A DNA stretch of 64,000 nucleotides, taken from NCBI RefSeq assembly GCF_013523125.1, contig NZ_JAAMQJ010000008.1, positions 1 to 64,000 of the forward strand. Direction: 5' to 3'. The notes under the pieces are model-generated. The model was not told the DNA's origin and did not search any database. It saw only the letters and a list, made by a program, of their open reading frames with translations. Positions 36,810 through 44,900 of this stretch are shown here, piece after piece. The position numbers and the translations under genes were made by a program. The stretch is from Pseudomonas entomophila. GTDB lineage: Bacteria; Pseudomonadota; Gammaproteobacteria; Pseudomonadales; Pseudomonadaceae. Each line of letters begins with the position of its first letter. Position 1 is the first letter of the stretch.

Positions 36810-37952
36810 ATGGCAGAGAGCGAAAGCGGTCAGGACAAGACAGAAGACCCCACCGACAAGCGCAAGCAGGACGCCCGCAAGAAGGGTGAGATCGCTCGTT
36901 CGCGCGAGCTCAACACCGTGCTGGTCACCTTGGCAGGCGCAGGGGCCTTGCTGGCCTTCGGTGGCTACCTGGCCGAAACCTTGATGACGTTGATGCGCAT
37001 GAATTTCGAGATCCCTCGCGAAGCGGTGCTCGACGTCGGCGCCATGGGCCGCTTCCTGCTCGGGTCCGGCAAGATGGCCATCTGGGCGACCCAGCCTGTG
37101 CTGGTGGTGCTGTTCGTGATGTCCTTCATCGGGCCCATCGCGTTGGGCGGCTTTCTGTTTTCCGGAAGCCTGCTGGCACCCAAATTCAGCCGCATGAACC
37201 CCTTGGCCGGGCTCAAGCGGATGTTCTCGATGCATGCGCTGACCGAGCTGCTCAAGGCGATCGCCAAGTTCACGGTGATCCTGGCCGTGGCCCTGGCGGT
37301 GCTGTCCCATGACCGCAAGGACCTGTTGTCGATCGCCAACGAGCCGCTCGACCAGGCGATCATTCACAGCGTCCAGGTGGTTGGCTGGAGCGCGTTGTGG
37401 ATGGCCGCGGGCCTGCTGCTGATCGCCGCGGCCGACGTGCCGTACCAGCTCTGGCAGTCGCACAACAAGCTGAAGATGACCAAGCAGGAAATCCGCGACG
37501 AGTACAAGGACTCCGAGGGCAAGCCCGAGGTCAAGCAGCGGATCCGACAGCTGCAGCGCGACGCGTCGCAGCGGCGGATGATGGCGGCGGTGCCCGACGC
37601 CGACGTGATCATCACCAACCCGACCCATTATGCCGTGGCCTTGAAGTACGACCCGGAGAAGAACGGCGCCGCGCCGCTGCTGCTGGCCAAGGGCACCGAC
37701 TTCATCGCCTTGAAGATCCGCGAGATCGCGGTGGGGCACAACGTGCAGATCCTGGAATCGCCGGCGTTGGCGCGGGCGATCTACTACAGCACCGAACTCG
37801 AGCAGGAGATTCCGGGCGGGTTGTACCTGGCGGTGGCGCAGGTGCTGGCGTACGTGTACCAGTTGCGCCAGTACCGCTCCGGGCGCGGCAAGGCGCCGGA
37901 TCCATTGAAGAAGGACCTGCCGATCCCGGAGGATCTGCGGCGGGAAGAATGA
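36810..37952 (+). CDS. flhB: Flagellar export switch protein FlhB
   Basis: FlhB switches export from rod/hook to filament substrates after self-cleavage. The 380-residue protein has the N-terminal DKTEDPTDKRKQDARKKGEI, four membrane helices (about 33-210) and a cytoplasmic domain with the autocleavage site N270-P271-T272-H273. The region after NPTH has a stand-alone paralogue at 58466-58807. Last gene of the fliL operon before a REP-filled gap. Confidence 0.97.
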   Translation: MAESESGQDKTEDPTDKRKQDARKKGEIARSRELNTVLVTLAGAGALLAFGGYLAETLMTLMRMNFEIPREAVLDVGAMGRFLLGSGKMAIWATQPVLVVLFVMSFIGPIALGGFLFSGSLLAPKFSRMNPLAGLKRMFSMHALTELLKAIAKFTVILAVALAVLSHDRKDLLSIANEPLDQAIIHSVQVVGWSALWMAAGLLLIAAADVPYQLWQSHNKLKMTKQEIRDEYKDSEGKPEVKQRIRQLQRDASQRRMMAAVPDADVIITNPTHYAVALKYDPEKNGAAPLLLAKGTDFIALKIREIAVGHNVQILESPALARAIYYSTELEQEIPGGLYLAVAQVLAYVYQLRQYRSGRGKAPDPLKKDLPIPEDLRREE

Positions 37953-38363
37953 CGAGGTCGGGTGGGCCCATTATTCGCGGCCGCTCCTTGTACACCCGCC
38001 GCGGCAGCAGGTAGCTGCGGTCCCCTGTGTGAGATTCTATGGTTTTTGCCAAGTGCGAATGTGGGCCCTGCGGGCCCAATCGCGGCGCAGGGGCCGCTAC
38101 AGCTGTCGCGGTGGTACAGGCAGCCGCGGTCCCCTGTAGGAGCGGCCCCTGTGCCGCGATGGGCCGCAAGGCGGCCCTGAAATCGATCAGCGACAAAGCC
38201 GCCCAGCCCTGCTGGCGATCGCACTCCCCAGAACGCCCGATACTCCCCTGAAGGCCCATTGCCAGCCCCTGCCCGTGACCTGACGACAAAGTTGGAAGGC
38301 TTCTTGCAAAGCAGCGCCAAACGCCGTTTCTGGCGTCAAAGTTCTGCTTCGAGAGGATGTCCA
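37953..38363. repeat. flhB-flhA gap with degenerate REP cluster
   Basis: No gene is supported. An inverted REP pair (38079-38100 and 38137-38160; core GGAGCGGCCCCTGTGCCGCG) and partial copies (37979-38035, 38110-38136, both with GCGGTCCCCTGT) fill most of this 411-bp gap. The flhA sigma-54 promoter lies at its 3' end (38293-38308). Confidence 0.75.
38293..38308 (+). promoter_or_regulatory. Sigma-54 promoter of flhA
   Basis: TGGAAG-GCTTC-TTGCA retains GG and GC at the correct 10-bp spacing but deviates at the -24 CAC. It is 56 bp upstream of the flhA GTG. flhA is a FleQ/sigma-54 target in P. aeruginosa (family knowledge). Confidence 0.75.
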
Positions 38364-40493
38364 GTGGATCGTAGCCAGTTGATCAACCATGCCCGCAGCA
38401 ACCTGGCGGGGCTCAGCCGGGGCGCCTTGGGGGTGCCGCTGCTGCTGTTGGTGATGTTGGCGATGATGATGTTGCCCATCCCGCCGTTCCTGCTGGACAT
38501 CTTCTTTACCTTCAACATCGCCTTGTCGATCGTGGTCCTGCTGGTCTGCGTCTACGCCCTGCGGCCGCTCGACTTCGCCGCGTTCCCGACCATCCTGCTG
38601 GTGGCCACGCTCTTGCGGCTGGCCCTGAACGTCGCGTCCACGCGTGTGGTGATGCTGCACGGTCAGGAGGGCCACCAGGCTGCGGGCAAGGTGATCCAGG
38701 CCTTCGGTGAGGTGGTGATCGGCGGCAACTACGTGGTCGGTGCGGTGGTGTTCGCCATCCTGATGATCATCAACTTCGTGGTGGTCACCAAGGGCGCCGG
38801 GCGGATCTCCGAGGTCAGCGCGCGGTTCACCCTGGATGCCATGCCCGGCAAGCAGATGGCCATCGACGCCGACCTCAACGCCGGCCTGATCGATCAGAAC
38901 CAGGCCAAGGCACGTCGCGCCGAAGTCGCCCAGGAGGCCGAGTTCTACGGCTCGATGGACGGTGCCAGCAAGTTCGTCCGCGGCGACGCCATCGCCGGCC
39001 TGCTGATCCTGTTCATCAACCTGATCGGCGGCATGCTCATCGGCATGCTCCAGCACGGCATGCCGTTCAGCGAAGCGGGCAAGGTCTACGCGTTGCTGAC
39101 CATCGGTGACGGCCTGGTCGCCCAGTTGCCGTCGCTGCTGCTGTCCACGGCCGCCGCGATCATGGTCACCCGGGCCTCGGGCTCCGAGGACATGGGCAAG
39201 CTGATCAACCGGCAGATGTTCGATTCACCCAAGGCCCTCGGGGTCTCGGCGGCACTGATGATCGTCATGGGCCTGGTGCCGGGCATGCCCCACGTGGCCT
39301 TCCTCGGCCTGGGCCTGCTCGCCGGCGGCGGTGCCTACCTCGTGTGGCGCAAGCAGCAGGAGGCCAAGGTCAAGGCCGCCGCCGAGGTGCAGCGCCAGCA
39401 GGACCAGCTGCCTTCGCCACAGCGTGCCCTGGAGACCAAGGAACTGGGCTGGGACGACGTCACCCCGATCGACATGATCGGCCTGGAAGTCGGCTACCGG
39501 CTCATCCCGCTGGTCGACCGTAACCAGGGTGGACAGCTGCTGGCGCGGATCAAGGGCGTGCGCAAGAAGCTGTCCCAGGACCTGGGCTTCCTGATGCCGA
39601 CCGTGCACATCCGCGACAACCTCGACTTGTCCCCCAGCGCCTACCGCCTGACCCTGATGGGCGTGATCCTGGCCGAGGCCGAGATCTACCCGGACCGCGA
39701 ACTGGCGATCAACCCCGGCCAGGTGTTCGGCACCCTCAACGGCATCGCCGCCCGTGACCCGGCATTCGGGCTCGAGGCGGTGTGGATCGACGTGGCCCAG
39801 CGCGCCCAGGCGCAATCGCTCGGCTACACGGTGGTCGATGCCAGCACCGTGGTCGCCACCCACCTGAACCAGATCCTGCAGAAGCACTGCCATGAGCTGA
39901 TCGGCCATGAAGAGGTTCAACAGTTGCTGCAGGTGCTGTCGAAGGCCTCGCCCAAACTGGCAGAGGAACTGGTACCGGGCGTCATTTCTTTGTCAGGGCT
40001 GTTGAAAGTCCTGCAAGCGCTGCTGTCCGAACAGGTGCCGGTACGCGATATCCGCAGCATCGCCGAAGCGATCGCCAACAATGCGAACAAGAGTCAAGAT
40101 ACCGCCGCCTTGGTCGCAGCCGTACGGGTCGGCCTGAGCCGCGCCATCGTGCAAAGCATCGTCGGTATCGAGTCGGAACTGCCTGTGATCACATTGGAAC
40201 CCAGGTTGGAACAGATCTTGCTCAACAGTCTGCAGCGCGCGGGGCAGGGTCAGGATGAAGGCGTCCTGCTCGAACCGAGCATGGCAGAGAAGTTGCAACG
40301 CTCGTTGATCGAGGCCGCTCAGCGTCAGGAAATGCTCGGGCACCCGGCGATCCTGCTGGTGGCCGGACCGATCCGTGCGATGCTGTCGCGGTTCGGGCGT
40401 TTGGCGGTACCGAACCTGCACGTGCTGGCGTACCAGGAAATTCCGGATAACAAGCAAGTCACCATCGTTGCCACCGTGGGCCCCAATGGCTGA
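38364..40493 (+). CDS. flhA: Flagellar export gate protein FlhA
   Basis: FlhA forms the nonameric export gate and substrate-docking ring. The 709-residue protein has about eight membrane helices in the first 330 residues, including the conserved FHIPEP-region equivalents (LNVASTRVVMLHGQ; SARFTLDAMPGKQMAIDADL), and a large cytoplasmic domain. Start GTG 38364 has GAGAGGA seven bases upstream. The in-frame ATG at 38259 precedes the sigma-54 promoter and is rejected. Confidence 0.95.
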   Translation: MDRSQLINHARSNLAGLSRGALGVPLLLLVMLAMMMLPIPPFLLDIFFTFNIALSIVVLLVCVYALRPLDFAAFPTILLVATLLRLALNVASTRVVMLHGQEGHQAAGKVIQAFGEVVIGGNYVVGAVVFAILMIINFVVVTKGAGRISEVSARFTLDAMPGKQMAIDADLNAGLIDQNQAKARRAEVAQEAEFYGSMDGASKFVRGDAIAGLLILFINLIGGMLIGMLQHGMPFSEAGKVYALLTIGDGLVAQLPSLLLSTAAAIMVTRASGSEDMGKLINRQMFDSPKALGVSAALMIVMGLVPGMPHVAFLGLGLLAGGGAYLVWRKQQEAKVKAAAEVQRQQDQLPSPQRALETKELGWDDVTPIDMIGLEVGYRLIPLVDRNQGGQLLARIKGVRKKLSQDLGFLMPTVHIRDNLDLSPSAYRLTLMGVILAEAEIYPDRELAINPGQVFGTLNGIAARDPAFGLEAVWIDVAQRAQAQSLGYTVVDASTVVATHLNQILQKHCHELIGHEEVQQLLQVLSKASPKLAEELVPGVISLSGLLKVLQALLSEQVPVRDIRSIAEAIANNANKSQDTAALVAAVRVGLSRAIVQSIVGIESELPVITLEPRLEQILLNSLQRAGQGQDEGVLLEPSMAEKLQRSLIEAAQRQEMLGHPAILLVAGPIRAMLSRFGRLAVPNLHVLAYQEIPDNKQVTIVATVGPNG

Positions 40494-40505
40494 GGGTAGT
40501 GGAAT

Positions 40506-41825
40506 ATGCAAGTGAAGCGTTTTTTCGCTGCCGATATGCGTCAGGCCATGAAACTGGTCAGGGACGAACTCGGCTCCGACGCGGCGATCATCGGCAACCG
40601 GCGTATCGCCGGGGGTGTCGAGCTGACCGCTGCGCTGGATTACAAGCAGTCTGCGCTCGCCCCTCGCGTGCCCAACGCCGAACTCGAAGCCGAGCTGCGC
40701 AAGACCCAGTCGCGCATCGTCACCGCCCAGGCCGAGCTGAACAGCCGCCAGGACGCCCCCGAGGAAGACGGTGGCAACCGCCAGCTGTTCGCCGGCTTGT
40801 CCCTGACCGCGTCGGAGCCCCTGGTCGAGTCTCACGTCGAGAAGCCCAAGGCCGTACCGGCCGCCGCCCCGGCTGCGGTCGACCCACGCCTGTTCGACGC
40901 GATGCGTTCGGAACTGTCGGGCCTGCGCGAGCTGCTGGAAGTGCAGCTGGGCTCGCTGGCCTGGAACCAGTTGCAGGGCAGCCGTCCGCAGCAGGCCACC
41001 CTCTGGCGTCGCCTGCAGCGCATCGGCCTGTCGGGCGCATTGGCGGGCAGTCTGTTCGAGCGCGTGGCTGGCATCGACGATGCGCGCCAGGCCTGGCGGA
41101 TGATCCTGGCGCACCTGGCGCACATGATCAAGGTGCCCCAGGTCGAGCCGATCGAGGAGGGCGGGGTGATCGCCCTGGTCGGGCCGGCCGGCATGGGCAA
41201 GACCACCACGCTGGCCAAGCTGGCCGCGCGCTATGTCCTGGCCTACGGTGCGCAGAACCTGGCGCTGGTGAGTATGGACAGTTTCCGGATCGGCGCCCAG
41301 GAGCAGCTCAAGACCCTCGGCCGCATTCTCAACGTGCCGGTGACCTACGTCGATCCGGGCGAGTCCCTGGTCCAGGCCCTCGAGCCGCTGGCACGCAAGC
41401 GCGTGGTGCTGATCGACACGGCTGGACTGCAGGCCAGCGACCCGGCGCTGCGCATGCAGCTCGACTCCCTGGCCGGGCGCGGCATCGCTTCGCGCAACTA
41501 CCTGGTCCTGGCCACCACCAGCCAGAAGCAGGTACTGTCGGCCGCCTACCACAGCTACAAGCGCTGCGGCCTGGCCGGTTGTATCCTGAGCAAGCTGGAC
41601 GAAACGGCAGGCCTGGGCGAAGTCCTGAGCCTGGCCATCGAACACGAACTGCCCGTGGCCTATCTGACCGATGGGCCACGGATACCCGAAGACCTGCACT
41701 TGCCGCGCAAGCACCAGCTGGTGAGCCGCGCGGTGAGCGTGCAAGTGCAGGACGAGCCCAGCGACGAGGCCATGGCCGACATGTTCGCCGATCTCTACCA
41801 CAACCCTGGCAAGCGCGCAGGTTGA
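40506..41825 (+). CDS. flhF: Polar flagellum placement GTPase FlhF
   Basis: FlhF is an SRP-type GTPase that marks the pole for flagellar assembly. The 439-residue protein has an N-terminal domain (MQVKRFFAADMRQAMKLVRD), a variable middle, and the NG domain with P-loop GPAGMGKTT (226-234, K232), MDSFRIGAQEQL, DTAGL and SKLDETAGLGEVL. Together with FleN it gives one or few polar flagella. Confidence 0.96.
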   Translation: MQVKRFFAADMRQAMKLVRDELGSDAAIIGNRRIAGGVELTAALDYKQSALAPRVPNAELEAELRKTQSRIVTAQAELNSRQDAPEEDGGNRQLFAGLSLTASEPLVESHVEKPKAVPAAAPAAVDPRLFDAMRSELSGLRELLEVQLGSLAWNQLQGSRPQQATLWRRLQRIGLSGALAGSLFERVAGIDDARQAWRMILAHLAHMIKVPQVEPIEEGGVIALVGPAGMGKTTTLAKLAARYVLAYGAQNLALVSMDSFRIGAQEQLKTLGRILNVPVTYVDPGESLVQALEPLARKRVVLIDTAGLQASDPALRMQLDSLAGRGIASRNYLVLATTSQKQVLSAAYHSYKRCGLAGCILSKLDETAGLGEVLSLAIEHELPVAYLTDGPRIPEDLHLPRKHQLVSRAVSVQVQDEPSDEAMADMFADLYHNPGKRAG

Positions 41826-41936
41826 CCATGAACGAAGTGCAGACCACCTCCAAACAGGGGTTCTCCAGGGCTCGCCCCCTGAAGACGACGTCCCTCGTGC
41901 GGCTTGGATGCCAGCGAGACAAGGTAAATAACAGAC

Positions 41937-42770
41937 ATGGGTAGCATGCATCCTGTACAGGTGATCGCCGTGACCGGCGGCAAAGGCGGCGTTGGCAAGA
42001 CCAACGTTTCAGTGAACCTGTCGCTGGCCCTGGCCGAGCTGGGGCGACGCGTCATGCTGTTGGACGCCGACCTGGGGCTGGCCAACGTCGACGTGCTGCT
42101 GGGCCTGGCGCCCAAGCGCACCCTGGCGGACGTGATCGAGGGGCGCTGCGACCTGCGCGACGTCATGCTGCAGGGGCCCGGCGGCATCCGTGTGGTCCCG
42201 GCGGCTTCCGGCACCCAGAGCATGGTGCAACTGGCGCCGGCGCAGCACGCCGGGCTGATCCAGGCCTTCAGTGAAATCGGCGACAACCTCGATGTGCTGG
42301 TGATCGACACCGCCGCGGGGATCGGCGATTCGGTGGTGAGCTTCGTGCGCGCGGCCCAGGAAGTGCTGCTGGTGGTCTGCGACGAGCCGACCTCCATCAC
42401 CGACGCCTACGCGCTGATCAAGCTGCTCAACCGCGACTATGGCATGAACCGGTTCCGGGTCCTGGCCAACATGGCGCAGAGTCCCCAGGAAGGGCGCAAC
42501 CTGTTCGCCAAGCTGACCAAGGTCACCGACCGCTTCCTCGATGTGGTCTTGCAGTACGTCGGCGCCGTGCCGTACGACGAGTGCGTGCGCAAGGCCGTGC
42601 AGAAACAGCGCGCGGTCTACGAAGCCTTCCCGCGCTCCAAGTGCGCGCTGGCGTTCAAGGCCATCGCGCAGAAGGTCGACAGTTGGCCACTGCCCGCCAA
42701 CCCACGCGGGCACCTTGAATTTTTCGTCGAACGTCTGGTGCAACCGACCAGCGCGGGGCCGGTATTATGA
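41937..42770 (+). CDS. fleN: Flagellar number regulator FleN (FlhG)
   Basis: FleN is a MinD/ParA-type ATPase that binds FleQ and limits flagellar number. The 277-residue protein starts with the deviant Walker A GGKGGVGKT (14-22) and has LLDADLGLANVD and VIDTAAGIGDSVV. ATG 41937 is preferred to ATG 41946 from family N-termini (MGSMHPVQ). A 111-bp gap separates it from flhF, with no convincing gene. It overlaps fliA by four bases. Confidence 0.95.
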   Translation: MGSMHPVQVIAVTGGKGGVGKTNVSVNLSLALAELGRRVMLLDADLGLANVDVLLGLAPKRTLADVIEGRCDLRDVMLQGPGGIRVVPAASGTQSMVQLAPAQHAGLIQAFSEIGDNLDVLVIDTAAGIGDSVVSFVRAAQEVLLVVCDEPTSITDAYALIKLLNRDYGMNRFRVLANMAQSPQEGRNLFAKLTKVTDRFLDVVLQYVGAVPYDECVRKAVQKQRAVYEAFPRSKCALAFKAIAQKVDSWPLPANPRGHLEFFVERLVQPTSAGPVL

Positions 42771-43507
42771 GTGCGAACGGGTTCAAGATGTACAGCAAGC
42801 CATCCAAGGATGCGCAGTACGCGCTGATCGAGCGCCATGCGCCCCTGGTCAAGCGTATCGCCTACCATTTGCTGGCGCGGCTGCCGGCCAACGTGCAGGT
42901 CGAGGACCTGATCCAGGCCGGCATGCTCGGTCTGCTGGAAGTCGCCAACAAGTATGACGCCAGCAAGGGCGCCAGCTTCGAGACCTACGCCGGCATCCGT
43001 ATCCGCGGGGCCATGCTCGACGAGGTCCGCAAGGGCGATTGGGCACCCCGCTCGGTGCACCGTAATACCCGCATGGTCAGCGATGCCATGCGCGCCGTCG
43101 AAGCCCGGACCGGACGCGACGCTAAAGATAATGAAGTCGCTGCCGAACTCAATATGGGCCTGGATGATTATTACGGCATCCTGAACGATACCTTGGGCAG
43201 CCGCCTGTTCAGCTTCGACGACCTGTTGCAGGACGGCGAGCACGAAGGCCTGCACGAGGACGGCGCCAGCGCCCAGCTCGGCCCTTCGCGCAACCTGGAG
43301 GACGAGCGTTTCCAGGCGGCCTTGACCGATGCGATCGCCAACCTGCCGGAGCGCGAGCGCCTGGTGCTGGCGTTGTACTATGACGAGGAGCTGAACCTCA
43401 AGGAAATCGGCGAGGTCCTGGGCGTCAGCGAATCACGTGTCAGTCAGTTGCACAGCCAATGCGCCGCCCGCTTGCGCAGCCGCCTTGGCGAATGGCGCGC
43501 GCGATAG
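42767..43507 (+). CDS. fliA: Flagellar sigma factor FliA (sigma-28)
   Basis: FliA directs transcription of late genes such as fliC and fliST. The 246-residue protein has region 2 (HAPLVKRIAYHLLARLPANV; FETYAGIRIRGAMLDEVRKG), region 3 and region 4 (LPERERLVLALYYDEELNLK; IGEVLGVSESRVSQLHSQ). ATG 42767 overlaps the fleN stop. The anti-sigma gene flgM is not in this window. Confidence 0.97.
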   Translation: MSANGFKMYSKPSKDAQYALIERHAPLVKRIAYHLLARLPANVQVEDLIQAGMLGLLEVANKYDASKGASFETYAGIRIRGAMLDEVRKGDWAPRSVHRNTRMVSDAMRAVEARTGRDAKDNEVAAELNMGLDDYYGILNDTLGSRLFSFDDLLQDGEHEGLHEDGASAQLGPSRNLEDERFQAALTDAIANLPERERLVLALYYDEELNLKEIGEVLGVSESRVSQLHSQCAARLRSRLGEWRAR

Positions 43508-43633
43508 AGCTACAAGCCGCAAGCTAGAAGCTAAAAGCTAGAAGCGTGAGCGAACAGAATCAGCAGTGGGGAAGGGGTCGAGTACCGTGCACACGACCCT
43601 GGTCAGCTTGAAGCTTGCCGCTTAGAGCTTGGC
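43508..43633. repeat. AGCT-rich inverted repeats between fliA and cheY
   Basis: Units of the type AGCTAGAAGCT / AGCTAAAAGCT (43510-43544) are mirrored by GCTTGAAGCTTGCCGCTTAG (43601-43620). These could fold into an imperfect hairpin with a ~60-base loop. The motif resembles the heptamer array at 302-350. No terminator T-tract is present. Confidence 0.65.
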
Positions 43634-43697
43634 GCCGACCCTCCCCGAAAGACGCACGCTCGGCGCCGAGCGTGTTTGAGAGTGCCTGGAGGCCTAA

Positions 43698-44084
43698 TTG
43701 AACAAAGACATGAAAATCCTCATCGTCGACGACTTCTCGACGATGCGGCGGATCATCAAGAACCTGCTGCGTGACCTGGGGTTCACCAACACCGACGAGG
43801 CCGATGACGGCATCACGGCGTTGCCGATGCTGCAGAACGGTCACTACGACTTCCTGGTGACCGACTGGAACATGCCTGGCATGTCCGGCATCGACCTGCT
43901 GCGCAAGGTCCGCGCCGACGAGCGCCTGAAGGCCTTGCCCGTGCTGATGGTCACTGCCGAAGCCAAGCGTGACCAGATCATCGAGGCGGCCCAGGCCGGT
44001 GTGAACGGCTATGTGGTCAAGCCGTTCACCGCCCAGGTGCTCAAGGAAAAGATCGAGAAGATCTTCGAACGCGTCAACGGTTGA
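43698..44084 (+). CDS. cheY: Chemotaxis response regulator CheY
   Basis: CheY-P binds FliM and reverses the motor. Single receiver domain with the acidic pocket VDDFSTMRR, phospho-acceptor in [11 protein letters not shown] (Asp56 counting from TTG, Asp52 from ATG) and Lys in [13 protein letters not shown] at 43688-43692 is five bases before TTG 43698 and 17 bases before ATG 43710, so the TTG start (128 residues) is favoured, although family annotation usually begins at MKILIVDD (124 residues). Confidence 0.95.
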   Translation: MNKDMKILIVDDFSTMRRIIKNLLRDLGFTNTDEADDGITALPMLQNGHYDFLVTDWNMPGMSGIDLLRKVRADERLKALPVLMVTAEAKRDQIIEAAQAGVNGYVVKPFTAQVLKEKIEKIFERVNG

Positions 44085-44099
44085 AGTCCAGAGGGCGCC

Positions 44100-44888
44100 A
44101 TGCAGTCAAATCAAACGTCGCTCGGGGAGTTCGAATCGACTCTCAAGAAGCATGCCCAGGAACTGGTCGACAGCCTCGAGCGAGGCCGTTTCGGCGAGGC
44201 CGTGCAGCTGATCCATCAGCTCAACCAGACCCGTGACCGCGGCCTGTACCAGGAAGTCGGCAAACTCACCCGCGAGCTGCACAGCGCGATCGTCAGCTTC
44301 CAGATCGACCCGCGCATGCCGCAGGCCGAGGAGGTCTCGCAGATCACCGACGCCACCGAACGTCTGGACTACGTGGTCAAGCTGACCGAGGGCGCGGCCA
44401 ACCGCACCATGGACCTGGTCGAAGCCGGGACCCCGTTGGTCAACGACCTGGCCAACGAAGCGCAGGCGCTGAGCGCCGACTGGCAACGGTTCATGCGCCG
44501 TGAAGTCGATGCGGCCGAATTCCGTGAACTGGCCCGCCGGGTCGACGGTTTTCTGACGCGCAGCTGCGAGGGCAACCGCAAGGTCGGCGGCCTGTTCAAT
44601 GACATTCTGCTGGCCCAGGACTATCAGGACCTGACCGGGCAGGTGATCAAACGGGTGACCACGCTGGTGACCGACGTCGAAAGCAATCTGCTCAAGCTGG
44701 TGCTCATGGCCAGCCAGGTGGACCGTTTCGCCGGCATCGAGCATGACCACAATCAACTGCGCGCGGAAAAAGATCACGAAAAACATCCGCCGCAGGGTGA
44801 AGGTCCGCAGATTCATGCCGATAAGCGTGAAGACGTCATGTCCGGTCAGGACGACGTCGACGATCTGCTGTCCAGCCTTGGTTTTTAG
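44100..44888 (+). CDS. cheZ: CheY-P phosphatase CheZ
   Basis: CheZ dephosphorylates CheY-P. The 262-residue protein is mainly a long helical hairpin; the active region contains DILLAQDYQDLTGQVIKRVT with the catalytic Gln. The extreme C-terminus QDDVDDLLSSLGF is the CheY-tethering peptide. Located between cheY (15 bp) and cheA (12 bp). Confidence 0.96.
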   Translation: MQSNQTSLGEFESTLKKHAQELVDSLERGRFGEAVQLIHQLNQTRDRGLYQEVGKLTRELHSAIVSFQIDPRMPQAEEVSQITDATERLDYVVKLTEGAANRTMDLVEAGTPLVNDLANEAQALSADWQRFMRREVDAAEFRELARRVDGFLTRSCEGNRKVGGLFNDILLAQDYQDLTGQVIKRVTTLVTDVESNLLKLVLMASQVDRFAGIEHDHNQLRAEKDHEKHPPQGEGPQIHADKREDVMSGQDDVDDLLSSLGF

Positions 44889-44900
44889 GGAGCACCTTTG

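Noticed and set aside
41828..41944. Short frame (38 codons) between flhF and fleN
   Set aside because: Overlaps the fleN start, has no good ribosome site of its own and no recognisable features.
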